This document shows positions 15,011 through 23,464 of a DNA stretch of 27,899 bases, in pieces (positions within the stretch are counted from its first letter, which is position 1; each line of letters starts with the position of its first letter). A model generated the notes under the pieces. That model did no database searches. It had not been told where the DNA came from and saw nothing but the letters and a program-made list of their open reading frames with translations. The position numbers and the translations under genes are program-made. Origin of the DNA: JANXXV01 sp038230275 (GTDB taxonomy: Bacteria > Acidobacteriota > Terriglobia > Bryobacterales > Bryobacteraceae); the NCBI GenBank assembly GCA_038230275.1, contig JBBRNO010000084.1, positions 1-27,899 on the forward strand. The letters are read 5' to 3'.

Positions 15011-16366
15011 GTGAATCCGGCTTATCTGGAAGACGCTTCCGGATACAAAGGACATGCCGAGGCACTCTTTGTTCCTGCCTCTGAGGCGGAGCTGCAGTCT
15101 ATTCTGCGCGAAGCGAACGGGAAGCGTATTCCAGTCACCATAGCGGGCGCCGGCACCGGGTTGACCGGCGCCCGGGTGGCCCAGGGAGGCTGGGTAGTCT
15201 CCATGGAACGGTTCCGCGATATTCGTATTGAGCCAGGGCGAGCCATCGCCGGCGCAGGTGTATTGCTGAAACACTTGCAAGCCGCGGCGGCGCCCACAGG
15301 GCAGTTCTACGCGCCGGATCCCACCGAATCCGCAGCCTCTTTAGGAGGAACCATCGCCTGCAATGCCAGCGGTTCGCGCAGCTTTCGCTGCGGCGATACA
15401 CGGCGGCACGTGCTTGCCTTGCGGGTAGTAACCATGGACGGCGCAGTGCATTCCTGCCAGCGCGGCGATGCCATTGATTTCGATACCGAAGTTCTGCCAC
15501 GTCCGCAAACCACAAAACATTCAGCAGGCTTTTTGTTGCATCCGGGCATGGACTGGCTGGACCTGTTCATCGGGTCGGAAGGAACTCTAGGCGTCGTGAC
15601 CCAGGCGACCGTGCGGCTGGTGAAAACCCCGGGCGAGATCTTAGCTGGCGTGGTTTTCTTCCAAAGCGATGCCGATGCTTTAGCCGCAGTGGAAGCATGG
15701 CGTCCCATTCCCCAACTCCGGATGTTGGAATACTTCGACGCCGGATCCCTCGAGTTGCTTCGACAAAAGAACGACGGTATTCCGCGGCAAGCTCGGGCAG
15801 CCTTGTTGGTCGAACAGGAGATCGTCGACGAGGCCGAAATGGACCTCTGGGAAAATCGTCTGGCCACTTCGCAAGCGATGTCGGAGGAGTCGTGGTTCGC
15901 CTCCTCCGATCGCGAGCGGGAGCGGTTTCGCCGCTTCCGCCACGGCCTTCCCGAAGCGGTGAACAACACCATCCGCCAGCGCGGCCTGCAAAAGATGGGA
16001 ACGGATTTCGCGGTCCCGTTGGCGCAAAACACCGCAATGATGGCCTATTACCGCGAAAGATTGGAAACGGAATTTCCAGGGCAGTACGTAATCTTCGGAC
16101 ACATCGGTGATGCGCACGTCCACGTGAATCTACTTCCCGCAAACGAAGCCGAGGCGGAACGGGCGAAAACGCTGATGGTGGATTTCGCAAGCAAAGCCGT
16201 CAGCCTGGGCGGCACGGTGGGCGCGGAGCACGGCCTGGGAAAACGGAAAGCGCATCTCCTGGCGATTCAGTATTCACCCGCGCAGATTGAGGCAATGAAG
16301 GCCGTGAAGCGCCGCCTCGATCCGCACTGGCTTCTGGGGCAGGGTACTCTCTTCGATGATGTATAA
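15011..16366 (+). CDS. FAD-linked oxidase (GlcD / D-lactate dehydrogenase type)
   Basis: A 451-residue flavoprotein of the VAO/PCMH fold that oxidises a 2-hydroxy acid, such as glycolate or D-lactate. The N-terminal FAD-binding domain has TIAGAGTGLTGARV at about 43-56, the substrate/FAD segment ASLGGTIACNASG, and GSEGTLGVVT. The C-terminal FAD-oxidase domain has GHIGDAHVHVN at 363-373 and GAEHGLGKRK at 404-413, the usual active-site/metal histidines. It starts at GTG 15011, 3 bp after the RNase J stop. Its stop codon (16364-16366) sits inside the palindromic operator of the next module. The exact substrate is not evident, and glcE/glcF partners are absent here. Confidence 0.9.
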   Translation: MNPAYLEDASGYKGHAEALFVPASEAELQSILREANGKRIPVTIAGAGTGLTGARVAQGGWVVSMERFRDIRIEPGRAIAGAGVLLKHLQAAAAPTGQFYAPDPTESAASLGGTIACNASGSRSFRCGDTRRHVLALRVVTMDGAVHSCQRGDAIDFDTEVLPRPQTTKHSAGFLLHPGMDWLDLFIGSEGTLGVVTQATVRLVKTPGEILAGVVFFQSDADALAAVEAWRPIPQLRMLEYFDAGSLELLRQKNDGIPRQARAALLVEQEIVDEAEMDLWENRLATSQAMSEESWFASSDRERERFRRFRHGLPEAVNNTIRQRGLQKMGTDFAVPLAQNTAMMAYYRERLETEFPGQYVIFGHIGDAHVHVNLLPANEAEAERAKTLMVDFASKAVSLGGTVGAEHGLGKRKAHLLAIQYSPAQIEAMKAVKRRLDPHWLLGQGTLFDDV

Positions 16367-16376
16367 TGTACATCAT
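16356..16376. promoter_or_regulatory. Palindromic operator and -10 element of VapBC-2
   Basis: ATGATGTA (16356-16363) and TACATCAT (16369-16376) form a perfect 8-bp inverted repeat around the spacer TAATG. A consensus TATAAT lies at its centre (16362-16367). The element contains the stop of the oxidase gene and both candidate antitoxin start codons. It has the size and symmetry expected of a ribbon-helix-helix operator; no good -35 is visible. Confidence 0.7.
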
Positions 16377-16638
16377 GACCCGAACCCAAATCTATCTCGA
16401 CGAAGATCTGTTGACGGTCCTTAAGATGATCGCGAGACAGCGCCGTTCGACAGTCTCCGATCTCATCCGAGGCACTCTCCGGGAAAAGTATCTAGATCAT
16501 AAGGCAGACCGGGCACAAATACTGCTGTCCGCCGTCGGCGCCTGGGGAGACCGCAAGGAGCTGGGCGACAGCACCGAATTTGTTCGCGGCTTGCGCAAGG
16601 GAACGCGCGCCGCCCGGTTGTCCCGGCTTAGCGAATGA
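16375..16638 (+). CDS. vapB: Ribbon-helix-helix (CopG-type) antitoxin (module 2)
   Basis: An 87-residue antitoxin. The N-terminus TRTQIYLDEDLLTVLKMIA followed by RRSTVSDLIRGTLREKYL is a textbook ribbon-helix-helix DNA-binding domain. The C-terminal 45 residues are the likely toxin-binding region. Two starts are possible: ATG 16366 (overlapping the previous stop) or ATG 16375. I prefer 16375, because it matches the family N-terminus and lies 8 nt after the TATAAT, so a leaderless transcript could begin there. Its stop overlaps the toxin start (ATGA). Probable autorepressor at 16356-16376. Confidence 0.85.
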   Translation: MTRTQIYLDEDLLTVLKMIARQRRSTVSDLIRGTLREKYLDHKADRAQILLSAVGAWGDRKELGDSTEFVRGLRKGTRAARLSRLSE

Positions 16639-17027
16639 AAGGGGTGCTGCTCGATTCCGACGTAGTCATCGAAGTGCTCCGGCGGCGCGACGCGGTCATT
16701 CTCGATCAATGGACCGAACTAGCCAAGTCGGACGGAATCATCGCGTATTCTCCCATCACGCTGGCGGAAGTCTGGAGCGGAGCAAGAGACAGGGAAGAGA
16801 CAATCACGGCAGCCCTGTTCGGCGCGCTAACGTGTCTTGCGATCGACGCCGCCATTGGCCGGTTAGCCGGAAAACAGATGAGGAAATTCGCCAAGAGCCA
16901 TCAACTCGACATCGCCGACGTCCTAATCGGAGCCACCGCTCTCACGCACGGCCTGCTGCTATGGACTCGAAACCGAAAGCACTACCCGCATGCGGGGCTG
17001 CAATTCTATCCGCCGTCGGTACACTAA
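16635..17027 (+). CDS. vapC: VapC-type PIN-domain ribonuclease toxin (module 2)
   Basis: A 130-residue PIN-domain toxin with D7 (VLLDSDVVIEVL), E45 (ITLAEVWSG) and D95 (DIADVLIGATA) in the expected acidic positions, ending in the TRNRKHY segment. Its fourth position is an Asn in this reading, where toxin 1 has an Asp (TDN). It is translationally coupled to the antitoxin by a 4-base ATGA overlap. It differs strongly in sequence from toxin 1, so the two modules are not a recent duplication. Confidence 0.87.
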   Translation: MKGVLLDSDVVIEVLRRRDAVILDQWTELAKSDGIIAYSPITLAEVWSGARDREETITAALFGALTCLAIDAAIGRLAGKQMRKFAKSHQLDIADVLIGATALTHGLLLWTRNRKHYPHAGLQFYPPSVH

Positions 17028-17040
17028 AATTTAGTCAGCA

Positions 17041-18017
17041 GTGAGCCCAAACCCGCACCGTAAACTATTTCCGATTTTCTCCGCTCGTGGACAGGCTCGT
17101 CCTCGAGTCGGTTATATGGACGTTGACGGCAATACAGTCATTGCACCGCGCTTCTCGGATGGCCGCGGATTCCGGGAGGGGCGCGCACCAGTTCTGGTAG
17201 GAAAGAAATGGCGATACATCAACAACGCTGGGGAAGCGGCATTTCCTGGCGAGTTTGGTTCAGCCGGGCGGTTCTTCCCAGGCCGAGCCTCAGCCATTGT
17301 GGCGCCGCGAAAATGTGGCTACATCGATGCCACCGGAAGGGTTGTCGTTAACGGAATGTACCATTGGGCCGATTGGTTTTCCGAATCACGAGCCTTGGTG
17401 TATGCCGCTGGCAATGCGGGTTTCATCGACTTGGACGGTCGCGAAGTGATCCCCTTGCAGTACAAAGCGGGTGTACGTTTCAGTGGAGGATTGGCTGCGG
17501 TTCAGAAGGATGGTAAGTGCGGCTACATCGACGCAACAGGGAAGGTGGTGATCCCCATACATTTCGAGCTTCCCTGGATGTTCCCGTTCCAGGAAGGCCT
17601 CGCTGCTGTCGGCGATTTCAGTAGCGGTTACGGCTTTATTGATGCTGTCGGCACCGTTGTTATCGCGGCGCGCTTTCAATTCACATACGGATTTACAGAG
17701 GGACTTGCAGCAGTGCGGACGGCAGACACATCAACCCCAGCGGCGCGTTCGTCATTAAAGCCCATTTTGATCGAGCCTACCCATTCTCCGAACGCCTGGC
17801 GGCCGTTGAAGTCAAAACCAAAGCAGGAAACACGCATCTCGGCTTCATTCAACGATCAGGCGAATTCGTAATCGCTCCGCGATTCAGATTGGCGTCCCAA
17901 TATTCCGATGGGCTCTGTTGGACTCACGGCAAGCACATCAGCGGCTACGTAAATCGGATTGGCGAGTACGTCTGGCAGTGCCCCAGGTTGGAAAGCAACG
18001 TTCACCTTATTCTGTGA
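17041..18017 (+). pseudogene. WG-repeat protein, frameshifted
   Basis: A GTG start at 17041 opens a protein built of WG (KWG-type) repeats of about 40-50 residues, with motifs such as GYIDATGKVVI and EGLAAV. The frame ends in non-repeat sequence at 17871. In the frame entered at 17718 the repeat pattern resumes at once (DGRHINPSGAFVIKAHF, then GFIQRSGEFVIAPRF, then GYVNRIGEYVW) and ends at a TGA at 18015-18017. Restoring one base at 17716-17718 (GCGGAC read as GCGGGAC) gives an unbroken protein of about 325 residues. Either the gene is a recent pseudogene or the base is a sequencing error. WG-repeat proteins are usually binding modules of unknown role. I see no signal peptide. Confidence 0.85.
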
Positions 18018-18201
18018 ATGCAGCCGCAATCCTGGGCGATGCCGGCCCTCCCGCCAGTCCAACTTCTGCGTTCCCTTCTGGGCATCAGCAAGTTCTACAC
18101 ATCGGGCCTCGTGAACGGAAAGCGGCCCATCAGCAAGACGCACGCGAAGCTGGCTGCTGAACGGTTCAAGGTTGCCGTCGATCTGTTTTTGTACAGTAAA
18201 C

Positions 18202-18990
18202 TCACCGCAGCCACCACCGGTCCCCAAAGAAATCCGCATTCTCCTCATTCCAAGTCCCGAACTTCGAAGCCAACTGCCCTCCGTCCACCAGCAATGCCGT
18301 GCCGGTGATATAAGACGCGGCATCGGAAGCCAGAAACGCCATCGCATTAGCCACCTCCTGCGGACTCCCTCCGCGCCCTAACGCAATCGGCCGGAAATAC
18401 TCCTTAATCAACTTCGTGTCCTGGAAAAACGGCTCCGTTATCCGCGTGCGGATCAAACCGGGGCACACCGCATTCACGCGAATCTGATACGGCCCCAATT
18501 CGTTCGCCGCCGTATGCAGAATCCCCAGCACCCCAGCCTTACTTGCGTTATAAGCAATCAAATCGGCCTCGCCGTCAAACGAGTTCGTCGAAGCCGTCAA
18601 CACAATCGATCCCTTCCGCCGCTGCTTCATCAACCGCGAAGCAATCTGCACGGTATGAAACATGCCCGAAAGATTCACCGAAATCACGCGGTCCCATTCT
18701 TCCTTCGTAGTCTCCGACATGTTGTTAAAACTCGCCACGCCGGCATTCGCAATCAATATATCCGGCGGTCCCGACTGCGCAAATCCCGCCTCCAGCGACG
18801 CCCGGTCCGTCACGTCCACCGCGGTTCCGAATGCCGCAAAGGAAGCGGCCACTTCTTCCGGCCGTTCCTGCTCCACGTCGAACACCCAAACCTCGGCGCC
18901 GCTGCTCTTCAGCAATCGCGCGATGGTGAGTCCGATTCCATTAGCTCCGCCGGTAACTACGGCCAGTTTTGAATTGAAGTCGATGAGCAT
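18202..18990 (-). CDS. Short-chain dehydrogenase/reductase (SDR)
   Basis: A 262-residue classical SDR that reduces or oxidises an alcohol/ketone with NAD(P). Visible features are the cofactor motif TGGANGIG near the N-terminus, VFDVEQ ending in an acidic residue that favours NAD(H), NAG in the fourth strand region, catalytic Ser in TASTNSFDG and the YNASK (YxxxK) catalytic pair. The closing YITGTALLVDGG is also typical. ATG 18990 is chosen; the longer reading adds 28 unconserved residues and would cross into the divergent gene. It is transcribed away from the FG-GAP gene, with only 24 bp between starts. The substrate is unknown. A 184-bp gap (18018-18201) to the WG gene holds nothing recognisable. 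Confidence 0.93.
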   Translation of the reverse strand: MLIDFNSKLAVVTGGANGIGLTIARLLKSSGAEVWVFDVEQERPEEVAASFAAFGTAVDVTDRASLEAGFAQSGPPDILIANAGVASFNNMSETTKEEWDRVISVNLSGMFHTVQIASRLMKQRRKGSIVLTASTNSFDGEADLIAYNASKAGVLGILHTAANELGPYQIRVNAVCPGLIRTRITEPFFQDTKLIKEYFRPIALGRGGSPQEVANAMAFLASDAASYITGTALLVDGGQLASKFGTWNEENADFFGDRWWLR

Positions 18991-19014
18991 CAGCACAATG
19001 TTAACGTAAGCTTT

Positions 19015-20739
19015 ATGGATCTCACGCGCCGCCAACTGATGGCTTTGCTCTCCGCAGCGCCCGCCCTCGCGCAAGGTGTTGCAACGCGCAGTGTGAAGCC
19101 GCAGCCGCGCGGAAAACTCTCCGGTTTACCGTTCAATTCGAAACTCACCGACATTGCTCAGCAGGCCGGTTTGCATTCTCCCGTGATCTATGGCGGCGTA
19201 GAACAAAAAAAGTACATTCTTGAAACCGTCGGCTGCGGCGCGGCATTCTTCGATTACGACAACGACGGCTGGCTCGACATTTTTTTGCTCTCCGGAACTC
19301 GTCTGGAAGGTAATCCCGAAGGCGCCACCAACCGGCTCTACAAAAACAATCGCGACGGCACGTTCACTGACGTCACCGACAAAGCGGGATTGCGCCGCAC
19401 CGGCTGGGCCAGTGCGGTAACCGTAGGCGATTACAACAACGATGGGAATGAGGACCTCTACATCACCTATTGGGGCCAAAACGTTCTTTACCGGAACAAC
19501 GGCGATGGCACGTTTACCGATGTCACCAAACCGGCCGGCCTGCTCGACAAAGCCACCCGCTGGGGCGCCGGCTGCACCTTTCTGGACTACAATCGCGACG
19601 GGCATCTGGATCTGTTTGTGTCGAATTATCTGGAGTTCGACTTCAATAAAATTCCCAAGCCCGGTGAGAACGCCAACTGCACCTGGAAAGGCGTGCCGGT
19701 CAATTGCGGGCCTCGCGGACTGGTGCCGGGTTTCCACTCGCTCTATCGCAACAATGGCGACGGCACGTTCACGGACGTCAGCGTCGCCTCGGGCATTTCC
19801 AAAGCGAAGGGTTCCTACGGCATGACCGCGATAGCCGCCGATTTCGACAATGATGGCTGGCCGGACCTCTACGTCGCCTGCGATTCCACGCCCAGCTTCT
19901 ATTTCCGCAACAAGCACGACGGCACCTTCGCCGAAGAGGGCCTGGAACGCGGAGTGGCCTTGAACGAAGACGGCATGGAACAGGCCGGCATGGGTGTCGG
20001 CATCGGGGACTACAACCTCGACGGCAACCTCGACATCTTCAAGACTCACTTCACCGACGACACCAGCGTGCTTTATAAGAACGACGGCAAGGCCATTTTC
20101 GACGACGTCACCATCCGCAGCGGCATCGGCGTCGAAACCCGCTACATCAGCTGGGGTGCCGGTATTGTGGATCTGGATAACGATGGAAATCCGGATCTGT
20201 TCATAGTAACCGGTAACGTGTACCCGGAAATCGAACGCTTTGTCCCTGCTTATCCCTATAAGACCCCGCGCGCGGTCTTCCGCAACCTGGGCGGCGGCAA
20301 ATTTGAAGAATTGATTGAACAGGCCGGTCCCGGTGTGGCCGCTCTCCATTCCAGCCGTGGCTGTGCCTTCGGCGATTTCGACAACGACGGTGACGTCGAT
20401 ATCCTCATCGTCAATATGAACGAGGCGCCCTCTCTGCTTCGCAACGACGTCACCGGGAGTAATCACTGGCTGAAAGTGAAGTTGATTGGCGTGCAGTCCA
20501 ACCGCAGCGCCATCGGGGCCCGGGTCACCGCCAGGTACGGCGGCAAGATGCAGGCTCAGGAAGTACTCGCCCAATCCAGCTTCTATTCCGCAAACGATCC
20601 GCGGCTGCATTTTGGGCTCGGTTCAGCCACCGCCGCGGACCTGGAAATTCGCTGGCCCAACGGTGGAAAAGAGCTTCTTACCAAGGTGCCGCTGGATCGC
20701 CTGCTAACCATCCGGGAAGGGAAGGGCATTGTGAAATAG
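19015..20739 (+). CDS. CRTAC1-type FG-GAP/ASPIC-UnbV exported protein
   Basis: A 574-residue exported protein. The N-terminus TRRQLMALLSAAPALA resembles a twin-arginine signal. At least seven FG-GAP/VCBS calcium-binding repeats follow, each with a DxDNDGxxD-type loop (for example FDYDNDGWLDIF, GDYNNDGNEDLY, ADFDNDGWPDLY, GDFDNDGDVDIL), giving a probable beta-propeller. The C-terminal ASPIC/UnbV domain runs from NHWLKVKLIG to the end. This domain order is that of the CRTAC1 family, common in Acidobacteria and Planctomycetes, with poorly known roles. It lies 24 bp from the divergent SDR and 23 bp ahead of folD. Confidence 0.93.
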   Translation: MDLTRRQLMALLSAAPALAQGVATRSVKPQPRGKLSGLPFNSKLTDIAQQAGLHSPVIYGGVEQKKYILETVGCGAAFFDYDNDGWLDIFLLSGTRLEGNPEGATNRLYKNNRDGTFTDVTDKAGLRRTGWASAVTVGDYNNDGNEDLYITYWGQNVLYRNNGDGTFTDVTKPAGLLDKATRWGAGCTFLDYNRDGHLDLFVSNYLEFDFNKIPKPGENANCTWKGVPVNCGPRGLVPGFHSLYRNNGDGTFTDVSVASGISKAKGSYGMTAIAADFDNDGWPDLYVACDSTPSFYFRNKHDGTFAEEGLERGVALNEDGMEQAGMGVGIGDYNLDGNLDIFKTHFTDDTSVLYKNDGKAIFDDVTIRSGIGVETRYISWGAGIVDLDNDGNPDLFIVTGNVYPEIERFVPAYPYKTPRAVFRNLGGGKFEELIEQAGPGVAALHSSRGCAFGDFDNDGDVDILIVNMNEAPSLLRNDVTGSNHWLKVKLIGVQSNRSAIGARVTARYGGKMQAQEVLAQSSFYSANDPRLHFGLGSATAADLEIRWPNGGKELLTKVPLDRLLTIREGKGIVK

Positions 20740-20762
20740 ACGGTCTGCTATCCTTCGAAGGA

Positions 20763-21659
20763 ATGGCGCAAATCCTTGATGGCAAGTGGGTCCGAGACGA
20801 AATTTTAAAGGAATGGAAGCCCCGCGTGCAGGCGATGACCACCCAACGCCGCCAGCCGGGGCTCGCCGTCATCCTGGTAGGTAGCGACCCGGCGTCTGAA
20901 ATTTATGTCCGCAACAAGGAACGCGCCTGTGCGGAAATGGGAATTTACAGCGAGAAATATACGCCGCCTGCCGATATTTCCACGCGGGATCTACTGGCGC
21001 TGGTCGAATCCCTGAACTCCCGAGTGGAAATCGACGGTATCTTGATCCAGACCCCTCTGCCCTCGCAGATCGACACCCGCCAGATTTTGGTAGCCGTGCG
21101 GCCTGACAAAGACGTGGATGGTTTCCACCCCTTCAATGTGGGTAATCTTGTAGCGAACGTGCCAGGCCCGCGGCCCTGCACGCCGGCCGGGGTGATTCAG
21201 TTGCTGAAGCGGTATGAAATTCCAATCGCCGGGCAGCATGCGGTAGTCGTCGGCCGCAGCGATATTGTAGGGAAGCCCATGGCGTTATTGTTGCTGCACG
21301 AAAATGCCACGGTGACCATGTGCCATTCCCGCACCACCAATCTGGTGACGGAGTGCCGCCGCGCGGACATTCTGGTCACAGCCATCGGGCGTCCAGCCAT
21401 GGTCACGCGCGATTACATCAAGCCCGGCGCAACCGTGATCGACGTAGGAATGAATCGAATCGCCGATCCGGCCCTGTCGTTGGCGATTTTCGGCGAGCAC
21501 CCTTCCCGCAGCCTGATCGGCGATGCGCATCCGGTGGATGTGATGGAAGCCGCCGGCGCCTATACCCCGGTTCCGGGTGGCGTCGGGCCGCTCACCATCG
21601 CCATGTTGATGGTGAACACAGTCCGTGCAGCGGAACTGCACTTGGGTTGCTTCGAGTAG
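20763..21659 (+). CDS. folD: FolD bifunctional methylenetetrahydrofolate dehydrogenase/cyclohydrolase
   Basis: A 298-residue FolD, interconverting 5,10-methylene- and 10-formyl-tetrahydrofolate with NADP in the cytosol. Visible features are the N-terminal ILDGK, catalytic Y49 and K52 (IYVRNKERAC), QTPLP at 96-100, the PDKDVDGFHP segment and the cofactor motif GRSDIVGKP at 164-172. The closing TPVPGGVGPLTIAMLM is also typical. The length is normal. The start ATG 20763 places ILDGK at the family position; the upstream GAAGGA is unusually close to it. The coaE gene begins inside its last codons, suggesting translational coupling. Confidence 0.97.
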   Translation: MAQILDGKWVRDEILKEWKPRVQAMTTQRRQPGLAVILVGSDPASEIYVRNKERACAEMGIYSEKYTPPADISTRDLLALVESLNSRVEIDGILIQTPLPSQIDTRQILVAVRPDKDVDGFHPFNVGNLVANVPGPRPCTPAGVIQLLKRYEIPIAGQHAVVVGRSDIVGKPMALLLLHENATVTMCHSRTTNLVTECRRADILVTAIGRPAMVTRDYIKPGATVIDVGMNRIADPALSLAIFGEHPSRSLIGDAHPVDVMEAAGAYTPVPGGVGPLTIAMLMVNTVRAAELHLGCFE

Positions 21660-22252
21660 GCCTCACCGGCGGGCTCGCCAGCGGCAAGAGTTTCGTCGGC
21701 GGAACCCTGTCCGGGTTTGGCTGTACACTCATTCAAGCGGATCTGCTGGGGCACCAGGCACTGCTGCCGGACGGCGGCGCCTATCCCGCGGTAATCGCCG
21801 AATTCGGGCGCGATATCCTCGACGATTCCGGGCAGATTGACCGCCGCAAACTGGCCGCGCGCGTCTTCGATTTTCCGGACCGCCTGGCCGTATTGAACGA
21901 AATCGTGCATCCGTTCGTCTATCAGATGGAGAAGGATCTCGCCGCGGCCGCCTTTGCGAACGATCCCGCTGGAATTGTAGTCACGGAAGCGGCAATATTG
22001 ATAGAGACGGGCAGTTACAAGAGATATGACCGGCTGATTGTGGCAGTTTGCACGGAAGAACAGCAGTTGCAACGCGCAATGGATCGGGACGGGCTGACAC
22101 TTGAGGAAGTAAAGGCCAGACTTCGCCGCCAGATGCCGCTGGCGGAGAAACGAAAGTACGCCGACTTCGTCATCGATACATCGTCGACGAAGGAGAATAC
22201 GATTCAACAGACCCGGCAAGTCTACGAATCCCTGCGGAGCGTTCAAGTATGA
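21647..22252 (+). CDS. coaE: Dephospho-CoA kinase
   Basis: A 201-residue CoaE performing the last step of coenzyme A synthesis, ATP-dependent phosphorylation of dephospho-CoA. The P-loop GLTGGLASGKS is at residues 5-15, followed by the D of IQADLLGH, DRRKLAARVFDFPDRLAVLNEIVHP and the lid region with RLRRQMPLAEKRKYADFVID. TTG 21647 is chosen because it puts the P-loop at the usual position; the frame is open further upstream, but that part overlaps folD. It overlaps folD by 13 nt and the protease start by 4 nt (ATGA), so the three form a tight operon. Confidence 0.94.
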   Translation: MLRVGLTGGLASGKSFVGGTLSGFGCTLIQADLLGHQALLPDGGAYPAVIAEFGRDILDDSGQIDRRKLAARVFDFPDRLAVLNEIVHPFVYQMEKDLAAAAFANDPAGIVVTEAAILIETGSYKRYDRLIVAVCTEEQQLQRAMDRDGLTLEEVKARLRRQMPLAEKRKYADFVIDTSSTKENTIQQTRQVYESLRSVQV

Positions 22253-23397
22253 AATTTCGAGCTTTGTTGTTGACAGCGGTAATTGTGGGTGGTTTCGTCT
22301 TCGCCACCTCCCGATCGAATAGCAGGCTGGCGCAGTTTTTCCGGCCTCTTAGCGCGGCTAGTAAAGCGTGGACCGGTCCTGACACGGCCCATACGGCAAG
22401 CCTGGGTCCGGACGAGACCAACAATATCGACATCTACAAATCAGCACGCCTGGCCACGGTGAATATCACCAGCACCGTGTACCGCCGCGACTGGTTCATG
22501 CAGGTCTATCCCACCAAGGACGTCGGCAGTGGATTCATCATCGATGAGCGCGGCCGCATCCTCACCAATAGCCATGTCTTGCAGGGCCAGGGGAAAATCC
22601 AGGTGACGCTGCCGAACCATGAGATCTACGAAGCGAAAATTCTGGAGCGCGATCCGCAAAACGACTTGGGCCTGATTCAAATCGTCCCCAAGAAGAAGTT
22701 GCCCGTCCTGCGCTTGGGCGATTCCGACGCCGTCCAGGTAGGCCAGAAAGTGCTCGCCATCGGCAATCCGTTTGGCCTCGAAGGGACGCTCACCACTGGC
22801 ATCATCAGTTCCCTGGGCCGCACCATTCGCGACGAAAAGAATCAGGAACTGGAAGGGATGATGCAGACCGACGCCGCCATCAATCCAGGCAACAGTGGCG
22901 GACCGCTGCTCGATTCGTTCGGCAACGTGATCGGCATCAACACCGCCATCATCGGAGCCAGCGGGAATATCGGAATCGGCTTCGCCATGCCCATTAACCG
23001 GGCCAAAGCGCTGCTCGAAGGCTACCAGGCCGGAAAGAACTTCAAACGGCCGCGGCTCGGCGTGTCGGTCGTATTCGTTGCCGGAGATTTGGCCGAAGCG
23101 CTGGAGTTGCCCGCCACCGGAGGCTTGCTGGTGCAGGAAGTGGAGCGCGGTACCGCGGCGGCGTCCGCGGGTCTGAAGGGGCCGCGCCAGATAGTGATCA
23201 TCGGGAATAATGAGGTCGGCGTGGGCGGAGACCTCATCGTGGCCATTGACGGGCGAGCGGCCGACCGTCCGGATGCCATTTCGCGGACCATTAATAAGAA
23301 GCGTCCCGGCGATTCCGTCGAACTGACAGTCTACCGCGCCGGCCGCAATATCAAGTTGAACGTGAAGTTGGGCGAAGAACAGGGCGATCAGATTTGA
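22249..23397 (+). CDS. HtrA/DegP-like trypsin-fold serine protease with PDZ domain
   Basis: A 382-residue envelope protease. A hydrophobic N-terminus (residues 4-20) acts as signal or anchor. A trypsin-like domain (about 65-260) carries the triad H109 (TNSHV), D139 (QNDLGL) and S216 (GNSGGP). One PDZ domain (about 268-372) follows, with GDLIVAIDGRAADRPDAISRTI. The layout resembles DegS or a single-PDZ HtrA, involved in degrading or sensing misfolded envelope proteins. Its start overlaps the coaE stop. Membrane-anchored versus secreted is not decided by the sequence. Confidence 0.94.
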   Translation: MKFRALLLTAVIVGGFVFATSRSNSRLAQFFRPLSAASKAWTGPDTAHTASLGPDETNNIDIYKSARLATVNITSTVYRRDWFMQVYPTKDVGSGFIIDERGRILTNSHVLQGQGKIQVTLPNHEIYEAKILERDPQNDLGLIQIVPKKKLPVLRLGDSDAVQVGQKVLAIGNPFGLEGTLTTGIISSLGRTIRDEKNQELEGMMQTDAAINPGNSGGPLLDSFGNVIGINTAIIGASGNIGIGFAMPINRAKALLEGYQAGKNFKRPRLGVSVVFVAGDLAEALELPATGGLLVQEVERGTAAASAGLKGPRQIVIIGNNEVGVGGDLIVAIDGRAADRPDAISRTINKKRPGDSVELTVYRAGRNIKLNVKLGEEQGDQI

Positions 23398-23464
23398 GGC
23401 TGGCCAGTGCACCCTAATGCGGGCGTGCTGGAGTGCCGATTGATACCCTAGATCGCTCTGGCAC

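Noticed and set aside
19126..20610. Long antisense frame of 494 codons opposite the FG-GAP gene
   Set aside because: It mirrors the repeated Asp/Asn-rich codons of the FG-GAP repeats on the other strand. The predicted protein has no recognisable domain and no start signals, while the + strand gene is certain.
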